Below, piece by piece: positions 1 through 7,071 of a DNA stretch of 10,674 nt. Origin of the DNA: an uncultured bacterium (GTDB lineage: Bacteria; Desulfobacterota; WTBG01). The stretch covers positions 1 to 10,674 of the forward strand of contig CALJBY010000285.1 of the NCBI GenBank assembly GCA_938024025.1. Direction: 5' to 3'. Position numbers and translations under genes: made by a program. Numbering within the stretch: the first letter of the stretch is position 1; the number at the start of each line of letters is the position of its first letter. Below the pieces are notes generated by a model that was given only the letters and a program-made list of their open reading frames with translations, made no database searches and was not told the DNA's origin.

Positions 1-1264
1 CAGTGTCTAAAAGAAGTGCTAATTCCCGTGCCGGGTTATCTACAATCTCCTTTGTTACCACTAATCGTTTGATCGCAGTAGATGGAAGTGTTTTTTCAAA
101 TTTCATCAGCACCTGTTCAACGACACTCACCAGGGCACGAGCTCCGGTATTGTGGGCACATGCACGTTCAGCAATGGCGTAAAGAGCCTCATCTTCAAAA
201 CGCACATCTATACCGTACGACTTAAAATCCTGTTTTTTGCTGTTGATGACTACACTATTTGGATTCTTGAGTATCCGGTATAAATCATCGGTCGTGAGTG
301 GAGAAAAAACCGTAATGACAGGTAATCTACCAATGAATTCTGATTCAAAGCCATAGTGCATCAGATCTTCAGGGGTTACCATATTCAGGAATGCTGCCTC
401 CCCATCCCTCCGTTTAGGATCCGCGCGGAATCCGATACTTTCCCTATTGACTCTTTTACTAATAATATCCGCCAAACCATTAAAAGCACCACTGACAATG
501 AACAGGATATCCTTGGTGTTCATTACCCTTCTTTCTTTCTGACCTGTTTTACGAAAATGTTCCATAGCCTCCATCTGAGAAACAATGTCATGGGGGACTT
601 TCAAGTCCACCTCAGTCTCTTCCATCGGTTTAAGAAGACCCCTTTGGACACCGGTACGGGAAACATCAACCCCGATAGCATGAGAGCCGGAGGCAATTTT
701 ATCGATTTCATCAATATAAATGATGCCATACTGAGCACGTTCAATGTCCCCTTCTGCCTCGTGTACCAGATCCCGCACAAGATCCTCGACATCCCCTCCC
801 ACGTAACCGGTTTCACTAAACTTCGTGGCATCACCTTTCACAAAAGGAACGCCAATCTTTTTAGCAATAAGCTTAATCAGATAGGTTTTCCCCACCCCGG
901 TAGGACCAATCATGATAATATTATTTTTTATCATCCCAACCCTATCGGACGTCTCGCTCCTTGTGTACGTTTCCCGGTACTTTATTCTATTAAAATGTGT
1001 GCAAATCTTAGTGGCAAGGACCTCTTTGGGATCTTCTTGCTTAACCACGAATTCATTGAGATATGATTCTAATTCCTCTGGCTTCAAATCAAAGGTTATC
1101 TTTTTTGATTGCTTGTGCTGTTCAGACCCTTGATCAATGATGTCTTCATCCTTCTGAGGGATAACCATTGGTGTAGCTAAGCGAATGCGATTACCATACT
1201 TTTTAGTAAGATATTCGTTAAGCTCTTTTTCTAATTCGTGTGGATCTGGCACTTTTAAAACCAT
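1..1264 (-). CDS. ClpX-like AAA+ protein unfoldase lacking the N-terminal zinc finger (3' end cut by window)
   Basis: Reading the minus strand from ATG at 1264 gives 421 codons without a stop, running off the left edge. Visible motifs in order are Walker A GPTGVGKT (about residues 120-127), pore loop GYVG (153-156) followed by DVED, Walker B IIYIDEIDK (181-189), GVQRGLLK (206-213), sensor-1 region ILFIVSGAF (253-261), an IGF tripeptide (277-279), EFIGRLPV (309-316) with the arginine finger, and sensor-2 NTGARAL (372-378). This is the ClpX layout, and no HslU I-domain lies between Walker A and B. Residues 1-60 are charged and contain no CxxC pair, so the usual ClpX zinc-binding domain is absent. 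The RKH pore loop of ClpX is also absent, replaced by a segment roughly ten residues longer (about 218-250). IGF is the ClpP-docking tripeptide, so partnership with ClpP is inferred. It probably unfolds proteins in the cytoplasm; adaptor and substrates are unknown. A GGGA-type ribosome site lies about ten bases upstream. The missing end is probably short, because ClpX homology is nearly exhausted. Confidence 0.9.
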   Translation of the reverse strand, partial: MVLKVPDPHELEKELNEYLTKKYGNRIRLATPMVIPQKDEDIIDQGSEQHKQSKKITFDLKPEELESYLNEFVVKQEDPKEVLATKICTHFNRIKYRETYTRSETSDRVGMIKNNIIMIGPTGVGKTYLIKLIAKKIGVPFVKGDATKFSETGYVGGDVEDLVRDLVHEAEGDIERAQYGIIYIDEIDKIASGSHAIGVDVSRTGVQRGLLKPMEETEVDLKVPHDIVSQMEAMEHFRKTGQKERRVMNTKDILFIVSGAFNGLADIISKRVNRESIGFRADPKRRDGEAAFLNMVTPEDLMHYGFESEFIGRLPVITVFSPLTTDDLYRILKNPNSVVINSKKQDFKSYGIDVRFEDEALYAIAERACAHNTGARALVSVVEQVLMKFEKTLPSTAIKRLVVTKEIVDNPARELALLLDT

Positions 1265-1304
1265 AGTTACTCGTCCCTACCGTACAAAAACCCTATGTGG
1301 CTTA

Positions 1305-1333
1305 ATTTTATCATATTTTGCACCAAGCTGCAA
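1305..1333 (-). promoter_or_regulatory. Candidate sigma70-type promoter for the ClpX-like gene
   Basis: On the minus strand TTGCAG (1333-1328) is followed after 17 bases by TAAAAT (1310-1305). This matches four of six and five of six consensus positions at ideal spacing. It would start transcription about 35 bases before the ATG at 1264. Prediction from sequence only. Confidence 0.45.
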
Positions 1334-1365
1334 ATCAATCTATCCATCTGTTATGCGATTTAGTG

Positions 1366-1394
1366 TTGACAAGGAACTCATTTTTGTGTTTTAT
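1366..1394 (+). promoter_or_regulatory. Candidate sigma70-type promoter reading toward the small basic ORF
   Basis: A perfect TTGACA (1366-1371) is separated by 17 bases from TTTTAT (1389-1394), which matches four of six -10 positions. It lies about 130 bases upstream of the ORF at 1524, leaving an untranslated leader of roughly 120 bases. It is back-to-back with the promoter proposed for the ClpX-like gene. Prediction from sequence only. Confidence 0.4.
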
Positions 1395-1523
1395 TGTAGC
1401 CCAAGCGTCATTCCGGGTTCGTCTGACCGTTCACACACAAGGAGTGCTCCTGTTGACTATCCCACAGGGAAAGCTATCGAGGAGTTTTATCACTACTAAT
1501 ACTAAGGGGAGAAGGATTGGTTA

Positions 1524-1643
1524 ATGGCTCGATCTAAATTCAAACATAAAAGGAAACGTCATCAAGCTAATTTGAAACGCAAGAAAAGGGAAGAAAGGGC
1601 AAAGAATCCAAAGGATACAGAAGAGAAGGCAGAAGGCACCTAG
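1524..1643 (+). CDS. Very small, highly basic protein (39 aa), function unknown
   Basis: The ORF is 39 codons from ATG at 1524 to TAG at 1641-1643. A strong purine-rich ribosome site, AGGGGAGAAGG, sits at 1505-1515, about eight bases before the ATG. The first 22 residues hold twelve Lys/Arg and two His (for example KFKHKRKRH and LKRKKR). The last 17 residues are mixed-charge and rich in Glu, Asp and Lys. There is no membrane segment and no cysteine. The composition suggests binding to RNA or DNA, for instance at the ribosome, but I recognise no family, so this is inference. It is not bTHX or another small ribosomal protein that I can name. A TTGACA promoter candidate lies upstream. The stop abuts, with no gap, the stop codon of the convergent TPR gene. 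The main doubt is whether such a short ORF is real; the ribosome site and charge bias favour it. Confidence 0.6.
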   Translation: MARSKFKHKRKRHQANLKRKKREERAKNPKDTEEKAEGT

Positions 1644-2351
1644 TCAATTCTTGAGGAGTGCAATCTTATCACGGGCTAATGTTACAAAGAGTGAATTGCT
1701 TTGACCCTCTACTGCTTTCTGGTAAAACTCAAGGGCATTAGTTTTATCTTGTAAAGCCTCATAACAGCGTGCCACATTAAGATAGAACAGCTCTTTAATA
1801 GCTCCGGCACTCTCCTTGATGGACTCCTGGTAATACTCAAGGGCCTTTTGGTGGTTTCCTTGCTCCTCATAGCAGTATCCCAAGCCTTCAAAAGCAAAAC
1901 ATCTTAAATAATCCCTTTTCTCCGATGTGTCAATAAAGTGCATATAGTACTCAATCGCTTTATCATATTCTTTCAAGTGGTAGTAACAATCCCCCAGATA
2001 CAGTGAAGCTTCTGTGGCAGATGCAGTACCTGAGTAATTAGTGTACACCTCTTCGAGCTTTTCTAACGCTGTGCGGTATACTTCCCCACGAGGCTGATTC
2101 TCTTTTTGTATACGTGGGCCACTTTGATAAATCCGTTTTGCCTGATTGTAGAGGTTCACTGCCTCTTTTTCTTTTCCCCGAGTGTAGTACAACCACCCAA
2201 ACATGACAAGAAACAGAACAAGCCCTATGACTGCACCGCTTATAAGAGCCCTGTAATTGTTTTTAACATACTGAGCAACCACGCTGGATGTTGATATGAA
2301 TTCGTCCGGTTCGTTTGCCTTTTTCTTAGCAACTTTTATTTTTCTTGGCAT
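1644..2351 (-). CDS. Membrane-anchored tetratricopeptide repeat protein (YfgM-like layout)
   Basis: The 235-residue product has a basic N-terminus (PRKIKVAKKK). One hydrophobic segment follows at about residues 35-56 (ALISGAVIGLVLFLVMFGW), with no signal-peptidase site, so it should be a single-pass inner-membrane anchor with the rest outside the cytoplasm. From about residue 62 it is helical with TPR-type units near 95-125, 114-142, 152-180 and 187-215 (for example ASLYLGDCYYHLKEYDKAIEY and GYCYEEQGNHQKALEYY). This layout resembles YfgM and other TPR_21-type proteins, which help envelope protein folding or assembly, but the partner cannot be read from the sequence. TPRs mediate protein-protein contact, so it is not expected to be an enzyme. 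The ATG at 2351 has a GAGAGGAG ribosome site just upstream. It stands alone on the minus strand with its own candidate promoter and long leader, convergent with the small basic ORF. Confidence 0.8.
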   Translation of the reverse strand: MPRKIKVAKKKANEPDEFISTSSVVAQYVKNNYRALISGAVIGLVLFLVMFGWLYYTRGKEKEAVNLYNQAKRIYQSGPRIQKENQPRGEVYRTALEKLEEVYTNYSGTASATEASLYLGDCYYHLKEYDKAIEYYMHFIDTSEKRDYLRCFAFEGLGYCYEEQGNHQKALEYYQESIKESAGAIKELFYLNVARCYEALQDKTNALEFYQKAVEGQSNSLFVTLARDKIALLKN

Positions 2352-2401
2352 AGGCTCCTCTCATAAAACATTGAACTACCAGGGTATGGGTAAGCACACA
2401 C

Positions 2402-2490
2402 GGTAGTGTCCCGTAGATACAGTAAGCATCTCGTTTAGCTAAAAAAACCACTACCCGTAACACGATATGGTTACGAGCATCCCGGTGCTC
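2402..2490 (-). promoter_or_regulatory. Possible structured 5' leader of the TPR gene
   Basis: Read on the minus strand, the leader offers consecutive inverted repeats. GAGCA/TGCTC lies at 2490-2486 with 2479-2475. CGTAAC/GTTACG lies at 2475-2470 with 2461-2456, with an 8-base loop. GGTAGTG/CACTACC lies at 2455-2449 with 2408-2402. Inside this last loop AGATGC/GTATCT (2431-2426 with 2420-2415) forms a small hairpin with one G-U pair. The helices abut end to end, as in a folded RNA. It matches no riboswitch class I recognise, and short inverted repeats also arise by chance. Confidence 0.35.
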
Positions 2491-2505
2491 CTCCCAGGAA
2501 ATAAA

Positions 2506-2534
2506 AGTCTACACAGTGCTCCTTATTTTGTCAA
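2506..2534 (-). promoter_or_regulatory. Candidate sigma70-type promoter for the TPR gene
   Basis: On the minus strand a perfect TTGACA (2534-2529) is separated by 17 bases from TAGACT (2511-2506), which matches four of six -10 positions. It predicts a start near 2499 and a leader of almost 150 bases before the TPR ATG at 2351. Prediction only. Confidence 0.5.
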
Positions 2535-2586
2535 CCTTTTGTTGAAAAGACCTGTTAATCCATAGCATTCCCGCTCGTTAACACTA

Positions 2587-3450
2587 ATGAAAAAAATAGA
2601 ATTCATTGACGTTCATGTGCACGGATTCCTCAAACCGGCTGACAAACACCGTTTCAAAGAGAACATAACTGTTCTCATAGACCAGGGGCTTGAGAAGATC
2701 ATAATAACCGCACTCCCCTATCACAACTTTGATTATCATCTCAAATTAAGCCTGGCGCCTGACCACATCCAACCTGTTATCGGCACCGACAACGTTGATG
2801 AAACAACCTTACTGGCTGACTGGACAAGAGAATATGGATTTGATAAAATCGTCATCCCCTTTATTGACGTTCGCTTTCTGACAGAAAAAATCAGAGAAAC
2901 CATACTCGCCGCCAAAGTATCGGGTTGCAGGGGAGTCAAAGGCGCTTTTATCCCTGAGCCTGACAGGGTGCTCAACGTCCAGGGCATTCCACAGGCACTG
3001 GGTATATCTATCGACAGTTACTGTCGCATACAGGAGGAAATTTTCAGCTGCGCCCATGAACTCAATCTCCCTCTTCTCTATCATATTAACCTTTCACAGT
3101 ATTATGACTGGATTGCCACCCTGCTCAAAAAGTTTCCTCGCCTCACCATTAACATCCCCCATCTGGGATACAGTTTAAGGAAGGTTACGGAACTACTGAA
3201 GCATTTTGAGAACACCTATACCGATCCTTCTTACCTCATTTCCCTTCTCAAAAAAAATAACCGGCGCTATCTTTCATTTATCAGCACGTACTATAGAAAA
3301 ATACTGTCTGGCTCAGATGCCATCATCACGGGTGCACCGGAAGACATCATTGCCTACCCACACTATTTTGATTCCCTTGCACTGCCAGACACGAGCAAGG
3401 ATAGGATTCTCAGGAAAAACGCCCATACGTTCCTTTCACTCCCGGCATAG
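2587..3450 (+). CDS. Amidohydrolase-2 family metal-dependent hydrolase, substrate unknown
   Basis: The 287-residue protein has the order of motifs expected of an ACMSD/amidohydrolase-2 TIM barrel (PF04909 type). These are an N-terminal metal-binding HVH (residues 10 and 12, in FIDVHVHG), a third histidine in LLYHIN (166), a fourth in NIPHLGY (192), and GSD (242-244), whose aspartate is the usual catalytic residue. The typical closing helix RILRKNAHTFL is at about 273-283. Family members hydrolyse or decarboxylate small carboxylates and cyclic amides; the substrate cannot be told here. No signal peptide is seen, so it is probably cytoplasmic. The length fits the family. I see no convincing Shine-Dalgarno before the ATG at 2587, so the start is less certain than for its neighbours. 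The gene is the only plus-strand gene of normal size in the window. It is divergent from the TPR gene and convergent with the comEA-like gene, so context gives little clue to its role. Confidence 0.8.
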   Translation: MKKIEFIDVHVHGFLKPADKHRFKENITVLIDQGLEKIIITALPYHNFDYHLKLSLAPDHIQPVIGTDNVDETTLLADWTREYGFDKIVIPFIDVRFLTEKIRETILAAKVSGCRGVKGAFIPEPDRVLNVQGIPQALGISIDSYCRIQEEIFSCAHELNLPLLYHINLSQYYDWIATLLKKFPRLTINIPHLGYSLRKVTELLKHFENTYTDPSYLISLLKKNNRRYLSFISTYYRKILSGSDAIITGAPEDIIAYPHYFDSLALPDTSKDRILRKNAHTFLSLPA

Positions 3451-3586
3451 CCCCACGGCAGTATGTTCGCTTTGCTCCGGTGAGCACCTGCTCTAAAAAC
3501 CCATCAGGGGCCCATGAGCGGATTGTTGTCAGTCGAGCGGAAAGGAATCGCAAGGAAAGAAGTACGACGTGCAGGGTAACCCGGGG
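3451..3586. other. Convergent intergenic gap with a palindrome at the comEA-like stop
   Basis: No gene was found in these 136 bases. GTAACCC (3576-3582) and GGGTTAC (3584-3590) form an inverted repeat around one base, overlapping the TAA of the comEA-like gene at 3587-3589. AGGGTAA is directly repeated at 3573-3579 and 3591-3597. There is no T-run on either strand next to this or to the small repeat near 3474-3493, so no intrinsic terminator is called. It may still be a weak transcription end for both genes. Confidence 0.35.
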
Positions 3587-4183
3587 TTACAGGGTAAGAT
3601 AGGGTTTCATTTTTTTAACGGTATACTGACCTATTCCCGGTACGTTCATCAATGCATCAAGGCTGGTAAAATCACCATTGTGTTCCCGATAGGAAAGAAT
3701 GGCACGCGCAGTTGTATCACCAATGCCGGGAAGAAGCACCAGTTCTTCTATCACGGCAGTGTTAATATTGAATGGAACAAAATAGAGGAACCGCTTTGCA
3801 GGATTCATCAGTGAAACAGCACAGCGGGCGGGTTCTCGAGCAATACTAATATGAGCACCATTTAGCACTCGCCCGGCCGTGAAACCATGGGGCACAACCA
3901 GGTTTTCTGTAAGGCCGCCAGCTTCCGCTATCACCTCGCTCACCTGTACCGTATGTGCAAAGCTATAGATACCCGGCTTTCTAACCTCCCCTACTATCTC
4001 TACAGCAAATGGTCGGGGCTCCTCTATTGTACTACCTGACAAAAGGGCACGACCGAAAAAGTCCGTTCGGGAAGTGTTCCTTACGGCAAAAAAGATGAGC
4101 AGGCACACGACGCTACCAACAATACTGTACTGTTGTATCACGGTAAAGTACTTCATCTCAGCAAAACGGTTACGTGCTCTCAT
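3587..4183 (-). CDS. ComEA-like DNA-binding protein: membrane anchor, SLBB domain, helix-hairpin-helix
   Basis: The 198-residue product has one hydrophobic segment at about residues 19-34 ([16 protein letters not shown]). An SLBB-type domain follows at about 59-115, opening with [18 protein letters not shown]-terminal helix-hairpin-helix pair occupies about 137-198, including [19 protein letters not shown] (151-163) and VPGIGQYTV (181-189). This is the full architecture of ComEA, the membrane-anchored receptor that binds double-stranded DNA outside the cytoplasmic membrane during natural transformation. DNA uptake is therefore the best guess, but no other competence gene is in the window, and ComEA-like proteins of unknown role are common. 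The gene overlaps the end of cimA by 14 bases in another frame and is last in the operon, suggesting translational coupling. The ATG at 4183 has only a weak ribosome site; an alternative ATG at 4156 (residue 10) would retain the membrane segment. Confidence 0.8.
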   Translation of the reverse strand: MRARNRFAEMKYFTVIQQYSIVGSVVCLLIFFAVRNTSRTDFFGRALLSGSTIEEPRPFAVEIVGEVRKPGIYSFAHTVQVSEVIAEAGGLTENLVVPHGFTAGRVLNGAHISIAREPARCAVSLMNPAKRFLYFVPFNINTAVIEELVLLPGIGDTTARAILSYREHNGDFTSLDALMNVPGIGQYTVKKMKPYLTL

Positions 4184-5741
4184 CTCTGGAGAGCTTATAA
4201 TTTATGCTGTCTACTAATGCCTGCCAGCTTGCTTCGATAATATTCTCTGACACTCCTACGGTTCCCCACTTAGACTGTGCATCACCGCTTTCCACAAGAA
4301 CACGTACTTTTGAACCCGTTCCTTCACCCGAAGAAAGAACCCGTACTTTGTAGTCAATCAGTGCAGTCTCTTTTAATTGGGGGTAAAACTTTTCCAAAGA
4401 TTTCCGCAATGCATTATCAAGCGCATTAACCGGCCCATTACCCAAGGCAGCGGTATGCTCCGTGCGCCCCCCTACGGTAACCATAATGGTTGCTTCACAA
4501 ACAGGGTGTTCCCCTTCCCGCCTTTCATTAATGACTCTAAAGCCAACCAGTTCAAAGTAGTTGCGCTTTGTCCCTAAAGCTTCCATCATCATGAGTTCGA
4601 AAGAGGCTTCAGCCCCTTCAAATTGAAACCCTTCACTCTCCAAATACTTCAACTGCTCTACAATTTCATGCACCACGGGATCTCTACTTGAAATATTGAT
4701 CTTGAACTCTTTTGCTTTTTGCATAACACTGCTTTTTCCAGAGAGGTCAGATATTAAGACCCGCTGCACATTTCCCACTACATCGGGTGAGATGTGTTCG
4801 TAGGTTTCCGGATTCCTGCGAATGGCACTCACATGGATACCTCCCTTGTGGGCAAACGCACTTCTTCCCACGTAGGGTTGATGTTTGAGTGGCTGCAGGT
4901 TAGCAAGCTCATAAACGAATCGTGATACCTCCTGAAGCTTCGCGAGCTGTTTTTTGTTGATGCAGTCGTAGTTGAGCTTCAACGCGAGATTGGGGATAAT
5001 GGAGCACAAATTAGCATTACCGCACCGTTCACCGATGCCATTAATAGTTCCCTGGACCTGGCGAATCCCCAGATGAACAGCTGCGATGCTGTTGGCTACC
5101 GCTAATTCCGAGTCATTATGGGTATGAATGCCCAGTGGTGTTTTGGGCACCTGTCTTTTCACCTCTTTGATCATTGCACAGAGCTGGTCCGGGAGGGTAC
5201 CGCCGTTGGTATCGCACAGGATAACACAATCCGCACCGGACTGAGCTGCCGCCTTAACCGTTTGCAGTGCATAAGAAGGATTAGCCTTGCAACCGTCAAA
5301 GAAGTGTTCAGCGTCAAAAAATACCTGGTCACACTGTTTTTTGAGGTAGGTGATTGTGTCAGCAATAAGCTTTACATTCTCTTTAAGGGATATACGCAAG
5401 GCTGACTTCACATGGACATCCCAGCTCTTACCGAAGATCGTTACGACACCTGTCTTTGCTTTGATAAGTGATTTCAGGTTACGGTCTTCCTCAGGCGCCG
5501 TACCGGATTTGACGGTACTGCCGAAAGCGACAATCTGAGCGTGTTTCAGCGGTATCTCCTGTACCTCATTGAAAAAACGCATATCCTTGGGATTAGACCC
5601 CGGCCATCCACCTTCAATATAATGGATACCCAGCTCATCAATTTTCCTGGCGATCCTCAGCTTATCTTCTACGGTAAAAGAAATATCCTCGGCCTGGGTA
5701 CCATCCCGCAACGTTGTATCGTAAAGCGTAATTTCCTGCAT
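4170..5741 (-). CDS. cimA: (R)-citramalate synthase
   Basis: CimA condenses acetyl-CoA with pyruvate to citramalate, the first step of the threonine-independent route to 2-oxobutyrate and isoleucine. From the ATG at 5741 the protein is 523 residues, normal for the family. It opens with [13 protein letters not shown], carrying the catalytic Arg-Asp of the DRE-TIM fold. It continues with [22 protein letters not shown], the metal-binding HTHND (about residues 206-210), and [15 protein letters not shown] (about 231-245). The C-terminal third is a LeuA-type allosteric/dimerisation domain, expected to sense isoleucine or leucine. The DTTLRDGTQ start and the [10 protein letters not shown] motif distinguish the CimA group from 2-isopropylmalate synthase. 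The reading frame stays open upstream to a TTG at 5816, but the ATG at 5741 has AGGA seven bases before it and homologues begin at this motif, so I chose it. It follows lysC by 97 bases in the same operon. Confidence 0.93.
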   Translation of the reverse strand: MQEITLYDTTLRDGTQAEDISFTVEDKLRIARKIDELGIHYIEGGWPGSNPKDMRFFNEVQEIPLKHAQIVAFGSTVKSGTAPEEDRNLKSLIKAKTGVVTIFGKSWDVHVKSALRISLKENVKLIADTITYLKKQCDQVFFDAEHFFDGCKANPSYALQTVKAAAQSGADCVILCDTNGGTLPDQLCAMIKEVKRQVPKTPLGIHTHNDSELAVANSIAAVHLGIRQVQGTINGIGERCGNANLCSIIPNLALKLNYDCINKKQLAKLQEVSRFVYELANLQPLKHQPYVGRSAFAHKGGIHVSAIRRNPETYEHISPDVVGNVQRVLISDLSGKSSVMQKAKEFKINISSRDPVVHEIVEQLKYLESEGFQFEGAEASFELMMMEALGTKRNYFELVGFRVINERREGEHPVCEATIMVTVGGRTEHTAALGNGPVNALDNALRKSLEKFYPQLKETALIDYKVRVLSSGEGTGSKVRVLVESGDAQSKWGTVGVSENIIEASWQALVDSINYKLSRDEST

Positions 5742-5838
5742 AACCTTGTCCTGTTTTACACGGTGCATCATTCCCTGATGGCTGCTACCGCACACCTGCC
5801 GAGCATACTCCATCAAGCATCGTGGATTGGTCGCTGCG

Positions 5839-6333
5839 CTACTCTTCCACGGCCACTTCTTCTCCTAACTCAAAGGCATCATGAAGCACCCGTACAGCAA
5901 GCTCTGTATATTTTGCATTCACAATGCATGAAACTTTAATTTCAGAGGTGCTGATCATCATAATATTTATACCTTCACTCGCCAATACATTGAACATCTT
6001 TGCAGCAACCCCCGCATGGCTTCTCATCCCAACCCCCACGATAGAAACCTTCACAATATCCTTATCAAACTGAACATCGGCAGCCCCTATTTCTTTAACA
6101 ACACCCGAAACAACCTCCAGGGCATGCTTGAGGTCCGTTTCGGGCACCGTGAAGGTAAGGTCAGTAAAACCATCTTCACTTACATTTTGGATGATCATAT
6201 CCACATTGAGATTCGCTTCGGAAATAGGTGTGAAAATCTTCGATGCGACTCCGGGCTTGTCGGGCACCCGTACGACAGTGATTTTAGATTCATTCCTATT
6301 ATAGGTAACCCCTGAAACAAGAACTTTTTCCAT
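5839..6333 (-). CDS. Predicted internal in-frame product: aspartate kinase beta (ACT-only) subunit
   Basis: Within lysC, ATG at 6333-6331 (Met247) is preceded by AAGGAGGA (6348-6341), an essentially perfect Shine-Dalgarno. The spacing is seven or eight bases. Translation from here would give a 164-residue protein, [15 protein letters not shown] onward, containing both ACT domains and no kinase domain. In B. subtilis and C. glutamicum the aspartate kinase gene makes just such a beta subunit (about 160-170 residues) from an in-frame internal start, and the enzyme is an alpha2beta2 complex regulated through it. The position relative to the ACT domains is the same here. That the beta product is made in this organism is inference, but the ribosome site is better than that of most genes in the window. 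Confidence 0.7.
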   Translation of the reverse strand: MEKVLVSGVTYNRNESKITVVRVPDKPGVASKIFTPISEANLNVDMIIQNVSEDGFTDLTFTVPETDLKHALEVVSGVVKEIGAADVQFDKDIVKVSIVGVGMRSHAGVAAKMFNVLASEGINIMMISTSEIKVSCIVNAKYTELAVRVLHDAFELGEEVAVEE

Positions 6334-7071
6334 AGTTATATCCTCCTTCATGACCATGGTTCCGGAATTCCGAGAAAAAGTAGAACGCACATGGATGGTG
6401 ACATTATGTTTTTTCGCAAATTCGACAGAGCGGGTATGTAAAACTTTCGCACCTAAACTGGCCATCTCCAGCATTTCATCATATGCTATTCTCTCTAATT
6501 TCCGGGCATTGGGACAGATAGTGGGATCGGTCGTATAGACACCCTCCACATCAGTATAGATTTCACATACATCAGCCTTGAGAACACCAGCGAGAGCAAC
6601 AGCCGTTGTATCAGAACCACCTCTGCCCAGGGTGGTAATATTTTCCTGCTCATCAACCCCTTGAAATCCCGCAACGACCAGTATGTTCCCCTTCAGCAAT
6701 TCCTTTGTAATCCTTTGAGAATCAATGTCCTCAATCCGGGCCTTGGTAAAATCACTGTTGGTACTAATTTTAATCTGAAAGCCCAACAGGGAAAGTGCCT
6801 TATACCCCATAGACTGAATTGCCATGGAGAGGAGCGCAACAGAAACCTGCTCACCGGTGGATACCATCACATCATATTCGCGCTCATCGGGTTTATCAAT
6901 CATCTCGTGGGCTAAATTAATTAAGCGGTCAGTTTCTCCCGCCATTGCAGAAACAACGACAATCACATCATTGCCTGCTTTTTGTGTGGCAACCACCCTG
7001 GCTGCCACGTGCCGTATCTTATCAATGGTACCAACGGACGTTCCCCCGAATTTCTGGATAATCAGTGCCAC
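5839..7071 (-). CDS. lysC: Aspartate kinase, two-ACT-domain type
   Basis: This enzyme phosphorylates L-aspartate, the entry step to lysine (and diaminopimelate), threonine and methionine. The 410-residue product shows KFGGTSVG (7-14), [11 protein letters not shown] (38-48), STGEQVS (71-77), GRGGSDTTA (149-157) and [12 protein letters not shown] (172-183) in the kinase domain. Two ACT domains follow at about 263-325 and 342-405, the second ending in the usual SEIKVSCIV stretch. Length and layout match the monofunctional enzymes of B. subtilis LysC-II and C. glutamicum type, which are feedback-controlled by lysine with or without threonine. There is no homoserine dehydrogenase fusion. The start is GTG at 7071 with GGAGG eight bases upstream. 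It lies between tsaE and cimA in the operon, but a 152-base leader with inverted repeats precedes it. A second, internal start with a strong ribosome site is listed separately. Confidence 0.96.
   Translation of the reverse strand: MALIIQKFGGTSVGTIDKIRHVAARVVATQKAGNDVIVVVSAMAGETDRLINLAHEMIDKPDEREYDVMVSTGEQVSVALLSMAIQSMGYKALSLLGFQIKISTNSDFTKARIEDIDSQRITKELLKGNILVVAGFQGVDEQENITTLGRGGSDTTAVALAGVLKADVCEIYTDVEGVYTTDPTICPNARKLERIAYDEMLEMASLGAKVLHTRSVEFAKKHNVTIHVRSTFSRNSGTMVMKEDITMEKVLVSGVTYNRNESKITVVRVPDKPGVASKIFTPISEANLNVDMIIQNVSEDGFTDLTFTVPETDLKHALEVVSGVVKEIGAADVQFDKDIVKVSIVGVGMRSHAGVAAKMFNVLASEGINIMMISTSEIKVSCIVNAKYTELAVRVLHDAFELGEEVAVEE
6341..6348 (-). promoter_or_regulatory. Strong internal Shine-Dalgarno inside lysC
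   Basis: AAGGAGGA on the minus strand lies eight bases before the in-frame ATG at 6333. It encodes Lys-Glu-Asp of the lysC frame ([11 protein letters not shown]). It decides the proposed beta-subunit start. Confidence 0.7.

Noticed and set aside
356..1066. 236-codon plus-strand open frame
   Set aside because: It lies antisense within the ClpX-like gene, whose minus-strand frame shows full AAA+ motifs. The plus-strand translation resembles no protein family.
1185..1499. 104-codon plus-strand open frame over the ClpX-like start and the intergenic gap
   Set aside because: It has no ribosome site, overlaps the start of the ClpX-like gene antisense, and its composition is not protein-like. The small ORF at 1524 has much better signals.
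3474..3493. Terminator hairpin after the amidohydrolase
   Set aside because: Several short GAGC/GCTC and GGTG/CACC pairings are possible, but no T-run follows on either strand and the stems are only four or five bp.
5742..5816. Upstream TTG start extending citramalate synthase by 25 residues
   Set aside because: The extension has no homology-like character. The ATG at 5741 has a good ribosome site and begins at the conserved [13 protein letters not shown] motif.
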